Assembly: GCA_022376925.1 (NCBI GenBank)
Contig: JAIOJX010000002.1
Location: forward strand, 133,558,831-133,622,830
Source: Tragulus kanchil
Taxonomy: Eukaryota > Chordata > Mammalia > Artiodactyla > Tragulidae
DNA length: 64,000 nt
Reading direction: 5' to 3'
Below the pieces are notes generated by a model, which searched no databases, was not told where the DNA came from, and saw nothing but the letters and a program-made list of their open reading frames with translations. Positions 22,171 to 32,435 of this stretch are shown here, piece by piece; within the stretch, counting starts at the first letter, position 1; each line of letters opens with the position of its first letter. The position numbers were made by a program, and so were the translations under genes.

Positions 22171-22814
22171 TAAGAGGGAAATCATTTGCTCTGCCTTTAG
22201 TCAATGAGGAAAAGAAGCTCTTCTGACAGAAGAATGACAGCTCATAAATGCTGAAGGAGGGACTGCATTAGATTTTGCAACCCTGAATCAGATAATTGCC
22301 TCAGACAGCGATTAGCAATGAACACTGAAACCAAGGGGTGAAAGGTTCAGGGGAGACTGGAGACTCATAAGGTGCCAGAAGAAATCACTTCACAATGGAA
22401 GAATCAGGTTGTCACCACCTGACCCCAGTGATTGATTTCAGCTTCACTCATGAGACACCCGGTCATGAGCCTTCGGGTGTGAGTCAACAGAGGGTGCTCA
22501 CGGCACCACCTGAGAAGAGTTATTACCAAAAATGTTCAGCCAAAATCTGATCAAGCAGCAGATCTAAAGAGATATGCTGCTAGTTTACCGGAAATACAGG
22601 GGACTGAGGGACAAGTCAAATGCATCACGAGGAAAGATGATGAGAAGATGAGAAGGTAGGGCATTGCACCCAAAGGACAATGAACTTGTTTTCTTCAGTG
22701 GCCTGGAAAAAAGGGAGGAGACTTGAGAGAGATTCTAGACTTAGAGATGTAGGAGATGTGATCAAGTGCAACTTGAGGATCTTGACTGGGTCCTGGTTTG
22801 AAACAAATGTCAAA

Positions 22815-23130
22815 GGCATTTGGGGGCCAATGAGGGAAATGTAGATATGGAGGCTTTTAATGGCACAATGCATTTGGGGTTGATTTTGCTAGGTATTATA
22901 ATGGTATTGTGGGTTTCATTTTTTTTTTTAATGCATACTAGAGTATTTAGTGATGAAATGTCATGTTGACTATAAATGTTTTAAAATACTTAGGCCAGAA
23001 AAGGAAACAGAGAGGAAGCAAATATGGCAAATGTTCACAATAGTTATATCTAGGAGGTGTTCATTATATACGATTCTCTACTTTTCTGTACATTTGAAAT
23101 TACTCATAAAAAAATGACAAAGGACAAATG
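22815..23130 (+). mobile_element. Old LINE 3'-end-like relic, copy 2
   Basis: Adds the end missing from copy 1: 'tatctaggaggtgttcatta' and 'tgtacatttgaaattactca'. Same family as 20395-20640. Confidence 0.5.
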
Positions 23131-23221
23131 GAGTTTATGCTTACAAGTGTTCATTAACTGCACAAATAGTCATCTGCCAAGCACTGATCTAAGCACTAGA
23201 GTTACAGAGATTGGTTTTCTT

Positions 23222-23552
23222 TTTATTCATTATTTTATTTTTGGCTGCACTGGGTCTTCGTTACTGTACGAAGGCTTTTTCTAGCTGCCAAGAGTGTGGG
23301 CTGTTCTCTCGTTGTGGTGTGCAGGCTTCTCTTGCTGCGGAGCACAGGCTCTAGGCACACGGGCTTCTGTAGTTGAGGAACTCGGGCTCTGTAGTTGTGG
23401 TTCTTGGGCCCTAGAGCGTGCAAGCTTTAGAAGCTGTGGCTCAAGGTCTCAGGAGTTGTGGCCCACGGGCCTTAGCTACGCCACAGTATGTGGAATCTTC
23501 CCAGACCAGGGCTTGAACCTGTATCGCCTCTATCGGGCATCACCAGGGAAGT
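23222..23552 (-). mobile_element. CHR-type tRNA-derived SINE, copy 1
   Basis: Antisense: 'ttatttttggctgcactggg', 'cttctcttgctgcggagcac', 'ttcccagaccagggcttgaa', end 'caccagggaag'. Frames at 23235-23587 lie in it. Confidence 0.92.
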
Positions 23553-23911
23553 ACATGATTTTTTCTTTAAAGTCCTCGCTTTCCTGAAATTACATCCACC
23601 GGCACCACCTGAGAAGAGTTATTACCAAAATGTTCAGCCAAAATCTGATCAAGCAGCAGATCTAAAGAGATATGCTGCTAGTTTACCGAAATACAGGGGA
23701 CTGAGGGACAAGTCAAATGCATCACGAGGAAAGATGATGAGAAGATGAGAAGGTAGGGCATTGCACCCAAAGGACAATGAACTTGTTTTCTTCAGTGGCC
23801 TGGAAAAAAGGGAGGAGACTTGAGAGAGATTCTAGACTTAGAGATGTAGGAGATGTGATCAAGTGCAACTTGAGGATCTTGACTGGGTCCTGGTTTGAAA
23901 CAAATGTCAAA

Positions 23912-24227
23912 GGCATTTGGGGGCCAATGAGGGAAATGTAGATATGGAGGCTTTTAATGGCACAATGCATTTGGGGTTGATTTTGCTAGGTATTATAATG
24001 GTATTGTGGGTTTCATTTTTTTTTTTAATGCATACTAGAGTATTTAGTGATGAAATGTCATGTTGACTATAAATGTTTTAAAATACTTAGGCCAGAAAAG
24101 GAAACAGAGAGGAAGCAAATATGGCAAATGTTCACAATAGTTATATCTAGGAGGTGTTCATTATATACGATTCTCTACTTTTCTGTACATTTGAAATTAC
24201 TCATAAAAAAATGACAAAGGACAAATG
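23912..24227 (+). mobile_element. Old LINE 3'-end-like relic, copy 3
   Basis: Duplicate of 22815-23130 in pair 6. Confidence 0.5.
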
Positions 24228-24318
24228 GAGTTTATGCTTACAAGTGTTCATTAACTGCACAAATAGTCATCTGCCAAGCACTGATCTAAGCACTAGAGTT
24301 ACAGAGATTGGTTTTCTT

Positions 24319-24649
24319 TTTATTCATTATTTTATTTTTGGCTGCACTGGGTCTTCGTTACTGTACGAAGGCTTTTTCTAGCTGCCAAGAGTGTGGGCTG
24401 TTCTCTCGTTGTGGTGTGCAGGCTTCTCTTGCTGCGGAGCACAGGCTCTAGGCACACGGGCTTCTGTAGTTGAGGAACTCGGGCTCTGTAGTTGTGGTTC
24501 TTGGGCCCTAGAGCGTGCAAGCTTTAGAAGCTGTGGCTCAAGGTCTCAGGAGTTGTGGCCCACGGGCCTTAGCTACGCCACAGTATGTGGAATCTTCCCA
24601 GACCAGGGCTTGAACCTGTATCGCCTCTATCGGGCATCACCAGGGAAGT
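24319..24649 (-). mobile_element. CHR-type tRNA-derived SINE, copy 2
   Basis: Duplicate of 23222-23552 in pair 6. Confidence 0.92.
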
Positions 24650-24695
24650 ACATGATTTTTTCTTTAAAGTCCTCGCTTTCCTGAAATTACATCCA

Positions 24696-25140
24696 GATGG
24701 AGGAGAAAGAAGACCATCAAAGAAACAATGTCACGTGCCACGGAAAAAATAGGACAGAAAATAAGGACAAGAATAGCTATAAATAAGAACAAGAATATCT
24801 ATACATGGTATATACATATCGCTGTTTTCTGTGGGATAATCAAGAAAACCTCTCCAAGGGTTGACACTGGAAGCAGATAGGCACTAAGGGAAGTGGGGAG
24901 AAAAACAGTCCCTGGGCCTGATAGAGGAGCGAGAAGGAATGGTAAGTGCAAAGGCCCTGAGGTAGGAGCAGGAGGGGGTATTCAAGAAGAAACAAGGAGG
25001 CCAGTGGCGGTCACGTGGAAGACCCAAGTGAGAACGGTAGATGAGCTCAGAGGAAGTAGCAAAGGGTGGAGTGGGAGGGCTGCAGATAACGGGGAAACTC
25101 ACAGGCCATTTCAGCTCTTATTGTGAGTGAGGTGAAAACA
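24696..25140 (+). other. Unassigned; part resembles an old interspersed repeat
   Basis: 'gtgcaaaggccctgaggtag' and 'caaggaggccagtggcggtc' (24945-25020) fit the old repeat seen near 11900. No exon recognised. Confidence 0.35.
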
Positions 25141-25155
25141 CTAGATTTTACTTAG

Positions 25156-25418
25156 GGTTTTTTTTTTTTTTTTGCCTCCAAGTCATCATTCGTTTTCATC
25201 CATCTTCATTCTTTAGCCTGTGTGGGCCTCCCATCGCAGTGGCCTCTCTTGTTGCAGAGCACTGGCTCCAGGCTCATGTGCTTCAGAACACTGGCTCATA
25301 ATTGGACACACTGGCCCAGCCACTCTGCAGCAGATGAGACCCTCCCAAGCCAGGGATCAAACCAGTGCCCCCTGCAGTGCAAGGCGGACTCTTTAACCAC
25401 TGGACTACCAGGGAAGTC
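25156..25418 (-). mobile_element. Young tRNA-derived SINE, short-tail form, with perfect target-site duplication
   Basis: Antisense poly-T tail, body 'gcctgtgtgggcctcccatc', head 'ctaccagggaagtcc'. Flanked by the exact repeat tagattttacttag at 25142-25155 and 25420-25433. Confidence 0.93.
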
Positions 25419-25433
25419 CTAGATTTTACTTAG

Positions 25434-25622
25434 ATATTTAATGGCAATTTCTAAATGTACGAAAAATAGAGAGAATGGTATAATGAACACGTAAGTACTT
25501 ATTACGCAGTTTCTACATTATCAACTCATGACTCATCTTATTTCATCGGTATCTTCCACGTCATGCTGATGAATTATATTGAACCAGATCCCAGACATCT
25601 TGGCACGTCACCTCTAATTATT
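25434..25622. other. Old repeat-like sequence
   Basis: 'agagaatggtataatgaaca' and 'cagatcccagacatcttgg' recall an old mammalian interspersed repeat; not assigned. Confidence 0.3.
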
Positions 25623-25628
25623 TTTGCA

Positions 25629-26262
25629 CACCAGCATGCCTTGGAAATATTGCAGGTTTGGTTCCAAATCACAATGAATACAGAGTAAATATCACAATAA
25701 AACAAGTAATAAATGTTTTGGTTTCTCCGTGCATATGAAGGTTATGTTTATACTTTCCAACAGCCTATTCAGGATGCAGGAGCATTATATCTAATAAAAC
25801 AAGGTACACAGCTTAATGAAAAAATTCTTTCTTGCTAAAAAATGCTAACCATCCATTTGAACCTTCAGGGATTTTGAGTAACATCAAAGATCACAGATCA
25901 CCATAATAACATATACTACTAATAGTAATAATAATGATGTAAGAACATACTCATAATAAAGTTTGACCTGTTGCAAGAATTACCAAAAATATGACACAGA
26001 GACACAAGGCAAGTAAATGCTGTTGGAAAAAAAAAATGGTGCCGATAGATTTGCTCAACACAACATTGTCACAAACCTTCAATTTGTAAAAACTGCAATG
26101 TCTGCAAAGCACAATAAAGGAATGAGTGAATGAGTGAAAGTCGCTCGGTTGTGCATCCCACTCCAGTATTCTTGCCTGGGAAATTCCGTGGACAGAGGAA
26201 CCTGGGAGGCTATAATCCATGGGGTCGCAAAGCAAAATAAAGTGAAGTGCCATAAAATGAGG
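25629..26262. mobile_element. Tigger-family DNA transposon relic, internally deleted
   Basis: Ends look like Tigger1: 'tgccttggaaatattgcagg' at the left; 'ttcaatttgtaaaaactgca' and 'cacaataaag' at the right; 'aatggtgccgatagatttgc' inside. The transposase region is missing (jump near 25870). Interrupted by a Bov-A fragment at 26120-26226. Confidence 0.75.
26120..26226 (+). mobile_element. Bov-A fragment inserted in the Tigger relic
   Basis: 'cactccagtattcttgcctg', 'ggacagaggaacctggg', 'atccatggggtcgcaaag'. Flanked by gcaaagcacaataaag (26104-26119) and gcaaagcaaaataaag (26227-26242), an imperfect 16-bp duplication. Confidence 0.85.
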
Positions 26263-26345
26263 CCAGCCTTTATATGTTTAAAATACAAGGTCTCTTTTAG
26301 AAAACTCACGAAAAAACATTGTTAAACTTAAAAACTTAACAGTTG

Positions 26346-27616
26346 AAATTGGATTAAAGACCTAAATATAAGACCAGAAACTATCAAACTCTTAGAGGAG
26401 AATATAGGCAAAACACTCAAGGACATCAATCAAAGCAAGATCTTCTCTGACCCACCTACTAGAATAGCGGAACTGAAAAGAAAAATGAGCACGTGGGACC
26501 TAATGAAACTTAAAAGCTTTTGTACAGCAAAAGAAATTACAAAAAAGCTCAACAGACACCCCACAGAGTGGGAGAAAATCACAGCAAATGAAATAACAGA
26601 CAAAGAATTAATCTCCAAAATCTACAAGCAACTCAGACAACTCAGCACAGGAAAAACGAACCACCCAATCAAAAAATGGGGAAAAGATCTAAAGAGACGC
26701 CTCTCCAAAGAGGACATATAGATGGCCCAAAAGCACATGAAACGATGCTCAACCTCGCTTATTATTAGAGAAATGCAAATTAAAACCACGATGAGATACC
26801 ACCTCACACCCATCAGAATGACCATCATCAACAAATTGACAGACAATAAATGCTGGAGAGGGTGCGGAGAAAAGGGAACCCTCTTGCATTGCTGGTGGGA
26901 ATGTAAATTGATACAGCCTCTATGGAAGACAGTATGGAGATTCCTTAAAAAACTAAAAATAGAAGTACCCTATGACCCAGCAATCCCACTATTATATTCT
27001 GATGAAATCAAAACTGAAAGAAGCACCTGTACCCCAAAGTTCATTGCAGCTCTCTATACAATAGCCAGAACATGGAAGCAACCTAGCTGTCCATTGACAA
27101 ATGAATGGATACAAAAGCTCTGGTAAATATATACAATGGAATACTACTCAGCTGTTAAAAGAAATGCAGAAGACTCAGTCCTAATGAGGTGGCTGGCTCT
27201 AGAACCTATCATAAAAAGTGAAGTAAGTCAAAAAGAGAAAGACAAGTACAGTATACTAACTCATGCATATGGAATCTAGTAAGACGGTCATGATAACACA
27301 CGCAGTGAACTCATGGAAAAACAGACAGAGAATAGACATAAGGACATTGTGGGGAACAAACAGTGAGAGGGAGGCATAGAGGAAGTAACATCGAAACCTA
27401 TACTGTCATGTGTGGAAAAGATAGCTATTGTCATTGTGCTAAGGGAATAGGAGTGCCTACAGTCACTTGGGGCTATGGTCCGGAGGGGTGGGAGGGGGGG
27501 AACTGAGTGGGAGGGGGGACCAGGGCTATGCATATGACTGATCTGGGAACATACATGTCTGTGAACAACAAAACTCTGTAAAACCTTTAAAATAAAGAAT
27601 TAAAAAAAAAAAAAAA
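26346..27616 (+). mobile_element. 5'-truncated L1 with ORF2 C-terminus and 3' UTR
   Basis: ORF2 C-terminal sequence reads in one frame from about 26485 to 27126, with SFCTAKEITKKLNRHPTEWE, a cysteine-rich [20 protein letters not shown] and AIPLL, broken by one TAG at 26719-26721. Translation then stops early at KLW (27124-27126). The 3' UTR has a GGGAGGGGGG stretch and ends in poly-A at 27600-27616. Flanked by ttaacagttg at 26336-26345 and 27617-27626. Endonuclease and most of the reverse transcriptase are absent, so it is inactive. Confidence 0.92.
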
Positions 27617-27626
27617 TTAACAGTTG

Positions 27627-27931
27627 GGCTTCCCTGGTGGTCCAGTGGGTAAGGACACCGCCTTGCAGTGCAAGGAGCGCCGGTTCAATCCCTGGCCTGG
27701 GAAGATCCCACGTGCCGCGGAGCGGCTGGACCGATGTGTCCAATTACCGAGCCAGAGCTCTGGAGCGCATGCGCCCAGAGCCGGCGCTCTGCAACAACAG
27801 AGGCCGCTGCAATGGGGGACCCACATGGGCCAAAGAACAAAGATGGATGAAAATAGATAAATGAAAGACCAATAGAAGTGGCCCGCTCGCCCCTCTCCCT
27901 CCCCAACCCGCCCCTCCCCTCCCCCAAAAAT
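27627..27931 (+). mobile_element. Young tRNA-derived SINE, long-tail form, abutting the L1
   Basis: Complete element: head, 'ccagagctctggagcgcatg' body, 'accaatagaagtggcccgct' and the C-rich block. It begins right at the L1's 3' flanking repeat, and a third version ttaacagtg follows at 27932-27940. Confidence 0.95.
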
Positions 27932-27940
27932 TTAACAGTG

Positions 27941-28445
27941 GCTCTCACATACCACAAACTACTTATGTTCAAATGCCCCAACTGTTTTATCAATAATTTT
28001 ATAGCATCTGTATGAATCAGCATCCAAGTAATATTCATGAATTGCAATAGTGGAAATAGCTCTTCAATCTCTTTTCATCTCTAGGATTTTCCTCAGTCTC
28101 TATTCATTTCTTTCAATCTGTTGAAACTGGTCCTGGGTCCTGTAGAGTTTCCCACCAGCTGAATTTTATTGATTACATCCCTGTGGTGTTATTTGACAAG
28201 TTCCTCTGTTCCCTGGATTTCTTATAAACTTGTAGTCATATAGACAGACCTAATCAAAATCAAGGTTCTTTTTTGGGTTTTTTCTGGGAGGGCGAGAGTA
28301 CCGCCTAGATGGTGTACGCCTCCTCAAGAGGCATAGCTGTTTGATTACTCTTCATCTAATGACACAAACAGCCGAAAATACCTTTGCCTAGGTCCATGAA
28401 TTCAGTAGAAGTTTCAAAGTGCTGAAATTTTACTTTTCATTTCCT
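27941..28445. other. Old repeat-like sequence, class not assigned
   Basis: 'tcctgtagagtttcccacc', 'ctgtggtgttatttgacaag' and 'gtacgcctcctcaagaggca' recall an old mammalian repeat; no gene seen. Confidence 0.35.
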
Positions 28446-28449
28446 TAGT

Positions 28450-28458
28450 TAGCTGAAA

Positions 28459-28493
<35 letters not shown>
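28450..28493. repeat. Poly-A followed by (AT)n microsatellite
   Basis: About 12 A then roughly 15 AT units. Confidence 0.97.
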
Positions 28494-28497
<4 letters not shown>

Positions 28498-28639
28498 TTA
28501 CAAATAAATACATACATATATTTGTTTCCTCATATCAGCTATTTGGTCACCCTGTATAGAACAGGCAAAATACATGCTTGACTCTTTTCCTTTATGTACA
28601 TGTTTTCAAAACAATGAATTGGCTCTCTGGTCTACCAGT

Positions 28640-28870
28640 TCTCTAATGCCACAAAACAAGTCACCATATGTTATGGCTTAAAACAACACACATTTACTTT
28701 CTTACCGTTTCTGTGGCTCAGGGTTCCCAGCACGGCTTAGCTAGTTCCTCTACTGCAGGGTCATTCACGAGGCTACCGTCAAGGGACTGGTTGGGGCTGT
28801 GGTCTCACCAGAAGGCCCAACTTGGGAGGGATTTTGTTCTGACCTCATTGACGCGGTCTGGGAGGGAATT
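28640..28870 (+). mobile_element. Old mammalian interspersed repeat, class not assigned
   Basis: 'atggcttaaaacaacacaca', 'gtttctgtggctcagggttc', 'ggctgtggtctcaccagaag' match a frequent old mammalian repeat. Its right part is duplicated at 30020-30161. Confidence 0.45.
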
Positions 28871-29294
28871 ACACAGAGAGTTAATGCTAGGAGAGGAACT
28901 TTGAGGGCCATCTCAGGGTAATCCTGCCACATCCAATATGTTCCAGAGTGACTGCTAAGTTTCATCTTTTGTTTGTTCAGTATGATCCGGATTATTAAAT
29001 GATAAAAGATTATCCTGTCAGCTGAGTGGAGACTATGTGCCAATAGGCCAGGGGAGCAAGAAGGAACCACCTGCTCTCAGCATCCCACAGCCTCGCTGTC
29101 TGTTGTAGCACGATTAAGCCTTGCAACCTGATCCAAATCTCATAAGTGAAGTAAAAAGGCAAGAAATAGGCAAGAAGGAAGCAACAGGAGATGGAATTGA
29201 TCTCCAGAATGTGCAATGAGTAGAAATCATGTGTGCCTCCACTTCCTTCCTGTAAACTGAGGATAATAGTCTCTACCTCCGGGGACTTGTTGGG
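28871..29294. other. Unassigned sequence
   Basis: No recognisable repeat or exon. Duplicated at 30162-30585. Confidence 0.4.
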
Positions 29295-29799
29295 AGTGTG
29301 TTAGTCGCTCAGTCATGTCCGACTCTTTGCAACCCCTTGGATGGTAGCCCGCCAGGCTCCTCTGTTCTTGGGATTTTCCGGGCAAGAATACTGGAGTAGG
29401 GCTTCCCCTGGTGGTCCAGTGGATAAGGACACCGCCCTGCAGTGCAAGGGGTGCCAGTTCGAGTCCTGGCCTGGGAAGATCCCACGTGCCGCGGAGCGGC
29501 TGGACGGATGTGTCCAATCACCGAGCCAGAGCACCGCGATGGGAGGCCCGCAGGAGCCAAAGAACAAAGACAGATGAAAAACAGAGAAAATGAAAGACCA
29601 ATAGAAGTGGCCCGCCGGCTCCCCTCCCTCCCCAACCCGACCCCTGCCCAAAATAAATAAATAAATCTTAAAAAAAAAAAAAAAAGAATACTGCAGTAGG
29701 TTGCCATTTCCTTCTCCAGGGGATCTTCCCAACCCAGGGATCGAACCCAGTCTCCCACATTGCAGGCAGACTCTACCATTTGAGCCACCAAGGAAGCCC
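29295..29799 (-). mobile_element. Bov-tA SINE split by a younger SINE, copy 1
   Basis: Left part 29295-29399 ('tgttagtcgctcagtcatg', 'gggcaagaatactggagtag'), right part 29685-29799 ('gttgccatttccttctcc', end 'accaaggaagccc'). The join is marked by agaatactggagtag / agaatactgcagtag. Confidence 0.93.
29400..29684 (+). mobile_element. Young tRNA-derived SINE, long-tail form, nested in Bov-tA, copy 1
   Basis: Head 'ggcttcccctggtggtccag', body with a shortened middle, C-rich block 'ccctccctccccaacccga', tail AAATAAATAAATAAATCTTAAA. The 15-bp flanking duplication has one mismatch. Confidence 0.95.
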
Positions 29800-29944
29800 T
29801 GGTGGGTTATGTTAGTGCATATAAAGTGCTTAAAGCAGTGGCTGGCAAAGGACTCTCCTTCATGGCAGACTCTTTGGGCCCAAGGAAGCCTGGTGGGTTA
29901 TGGTTAGTTAGTGCATATAAAGTGCTTAAAGCAGTGGCTGGCAA
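29800..29944 (+). mobile_element. MIR-like 3' part with local duplication
   Basis: 'gtgcatataaagtgcttaaa' and 'gcagtggctggcaaagg' occur twice about 90 bases apart. The text resembles the MIR tail; the repeat is absent from the second copy of pair 7. Confidence 0.5.
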
Positions 29945-30018
29945 AGGACTTCTCTGGTGGTCCAGTGGCTAAGACTCTGGACTCCCAATGGGGGAGCCAG
30001 GTTTGATCCCTGGTCTGG
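29945..30018 (+). mobile_element. tRNA-derived SINE head, cut by duplicate junction 7
   Basis: 'gacttctctggtggtccagt' to 'tttgatccctggtctgg'. The complete element is at 31147-31340. Confidence 0.8.
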
Positions 30019-30585
30019 AAGCACGGCTTAGCTAGTTCCTCTACTGCAGGGTCATTCACGAGGCTACCGTCAAGGGACTGGTTGGGGCTGTGGTCTCACC
30101 AGAAGGCCCAACTTGGGAGGGATTTTGTTCTGACCTCATTGACGCGGTCTGGGAGGGAATTACACAGAGAGTTAATGCTAGGAGAGGAACTTTGAGGGCC
30201 ATCTCAGGGTAATCCTGCCACATCCAATATGTTCCAGAGTGACTGCTAAGTTTCATCTTTTGTTTGTTCAGTATGATCCGGATTATTAAATGATAAAAGA
30301 TTATCCTGTCAGCTGAGTGGAGACTATGTGCCAATAGGCCAGGGGAGCAAGAAGGAACCACCTGCTCTCAGCATCCCACAGCCTCGCTGTCTGTTGTAGC
30401 ACGATTAAGCCTTGCAACCTGATCCAAATCTCATAAGTGAAGTAAAAAGGCAAGAAATAGGCAAGAAGGAAGCAACAGGAGATGGAATTGATCTCCAGAA
30501 TGTGCAATGAGTAGAAATCATGTGTGCCTCCACTTCCTTCCTGTAAACTGAGGATAATAGTCTCTACCTCCGGGGACTTGTTGGG

Positions 30586-31090
30586 AGTGTGTTAGTCGCT
30601 CAGTCATGTCCGACTCTTTGCAACCCCTTGGATGGTAGCCCGCCAGGCTCCTCTGTTCTTGGGATTTTCCGGGCAAGAATACTGGAGTAGGGCTTCCCCT
30701 GGTGGTCCAGTGGATAAGGACACCGCCCTGCAGTGCAAGGGGTGCCAGTTCGAGTCCTGGCCTGGGAAGATCCCACGTGCCGCGGAGCGGCTGGACGGAT
30801 GTGTCCAATCACCGAGCCAGAGCACCGCGATGGGAGGCCCGCAGGAGCCAAAGAACAAAGACAGATGAAAAACAGAGAAAATGAAAGACCAATAGAAGTG
30901 GCCCGCCGGCTCCCCTCCCTCCCCAACCCGACCCCTGCCCAAAATAAATAAATAAATCTTAAAAAAAAAAAAAAAAGAATACTGCAGTAGGTTGCCATTT
31001 CCTTCTCCAGGGGATCTTCCCAACCCAGGGATCGAACCCAGTCTCCCACATTGCAGGCAGACTCTACCATTTGAGCCACCAAGGAAGCCC
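30586..31090 (-). mobile_element. Bov-tA SINE split by a younger SINE, copy 2
   Basis: Duplicate of 29295-29799 in pair 7. Confidence 0.93.
30691..30976 (+). mobile_element. Young tRNA-derived SINE, long-tail form, copy 2
   Basis: Duplicate of 29400-29684 with one extra A in the tail. Confidence 0.95.
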
Positions 31091-31146
31091 TGGTGGGTTA
31101 TGGTTAGTTAGTGCATATAAAGTGCTTAAAGCAGTGGCTGGCAAAG

Positions 31147-31340
31147 GACTTCTCTGGTGGTCCAGTGGCTAAGACTCTGGACTCCCAATGTGGGGGAGCC
31201 AGGTTTGATCCCTGGTCTGGGAACTAGATCCCACATGCAACTAACAATCCCACATGCCACAAAGAAGATCAAAGATCCCATGTGCTGCAACTAAGATTGC
31301 CTGCGGCCAAATAAATAAAGAAAATAAATGCATTGAAAAA
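31147..31340 (+). mobile_element. tRNA-derived SINE (ART2A type), copy 1
   Basis: Head 'gacttctctggtggtccagt', 'gggaactagatcccacatgc', end 'ggccaaataaataaagaaaa'. Confidence 0.88.
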
Positions 31341-31344
31341 ATAG

Positions 31345-31765
31345 AGCAGTGACAGCCACAGCAAGTGCTACGTAAGTGTAAGTGATTGTTGCTGCTATTT
31401 CATAGTTGTTGAAATGATTATTGCTACTTATGTGATTACACGTTCATTTTTGCAGACTTCTCCAAGGCCGCCTGGCTGGTCCCGGGCTGTGTGCCCATGC
31501 TAGCTGGAAAAGTTTCTCTTTCAGCAGACTGAGCCAAATGAAAGTCTCCTATTTTCCTCCTCAGCATGAACAAGTGACTCAGGCCACTTCAGTAGCAATT
31601 AAATAGCTTCAAAAGCGACTCTGACTCATTAAATACCCAATTGGCTGGGAGAACTTGGTCCTAAATTAAACCAAGCCCCTTCTAGTCTTTTTACAAATGC
31701 GAACACTATTCATTAAGGTTTTTAAAGGTTTTCATTACAAAAATGGTAGATGAATATACTCTTTT
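31345..31765. other. Unassigned sequence
   Basis: The first 60 bases resemble a MIR 3' end ('agtgctacgtaagtgtaag'). The rest is unrecognised; duplicated at 32440-32861. Confidence 0.4.
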
Positions 31766-32005
31766 ATTCCCTGCTCTGGGAAGATTCCACATGCCGGGGG
31801 GCAACTAAGCCTGTGCACCCCAACTCCTGAGCCTGTGCTCCAGAGCCTGTGCTCCGCAACGAAGAGAAACCACCAGAATGAGAAGCCGGTGCATCACAAC
31901 TAGAGTAGTAGCCCCAGCTCGCCACAACTAGAGAAAATCTCCTAGCAGCAACGAAGACCCAGTCTAGCCTCTCTCCGCCAGCCCCGCTCCAAAAAAGCAG
32001 AAAGA
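31766..32005 (+). mobile_element. CHR-type SINE, 5'-truncated, copy 1
   Basis: Starts within the box-B region ('ttccctgctctgggaagatt') and keeps the CHR body 'aatgagaagccggtgcatca', 'agcaacgaagacccagtcta'. Confidence 0.88.
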
Positions 32006-32241
32006 AGATTCCCCTCGATGACTCTCCCTCTCTGTGTCCTCTCCATTCTAGAGGTAACCTTGGTTAGTAACTTGATATGTATCCTTCTAGAGCTCTGTAA
32101 TTCGCTTCAGTGCTCTTAAGATGTATTCTATTGGGCTTTCCTGGTGGTCCAGGCAGACTCTACCATTTGAGCCACCAAGGAAGCCCTGGTGGGTTATGGT
32201 TAGTTAGTGCATATAAAGTGCTTAAAGCAGTGGCTGGCAAA

Positions 32242-32435
32242 GGACTTCTCTGGTGGTCCAGTGGCTAAGACTCTGGACTCCCAATGTGGGGGAGCCAGGT
32301 TTGATCCCTGGTCTGGGAACTAGATCCCACATGCAACTAACAATCCCACATGCCACAAAGAAGATCAAAGATCCCATGTGCTGCAACTAAGATTGCCTGC
32401 GGCCAAATAAATAAAGAAAATAAATGCATTGAAAA
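32242..32435 (+). mobile_element. tRNA-derived SINE (ART2A type), copy 2
   Basis: Duplicate of 31147-31340 in pair 8. Confidence 0.88.

Larger units (their letters stand above)
20644..22958. repeat. Tandem duplicate pair 5 (unit about 1.15 kb)
   Basis: 20644-21797 recurs at 21798-22958. Differences: gatgat/gaagat at the start of copy 2, one extra A before the SINE in copy 1, tttaccg/tttaccgg, and a T-run at 21769 versus 22920. Copy 2 overlaps pair 6. Confidence 0.95.
22501..24695. repeat. Tandem duplicate pair 6 (unit 1,097-1,099 bp)
   Basis: 22501-23598 recurs at 23600-24695. Visible differences are homopolymer or single-base changes near the start (ccaaaaatg/ccaaaatg, ttaccgga/ttaccga). 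It overlaps pair 5, giving a three-copy core. Confidence 0.95.
28729..31220. repeat. Tandem duplicate pair 7 (units 1,291 and about 1,201 bp)
   Basis: 28729-30018 recurs at 30020-31220. The copies are unequal: copy 1 has an extra roughly 90-bp segment (about 29853-29940) created by a local repeat of the 'tgcatataaagtgcttaaag' text. Elsewhere they appear identical except for one A in a poly-A run and one short TG difference near 29990. Confidence 0.94.

Noticed and set aside
20644..24695. True segmental duplication or a new satellite
   Set aside because: Only two or three copies, identical apart from run-length changes near junctions, and the same pattern recurs at unrelated sequences throughout the window; an assembly cause is simpler.
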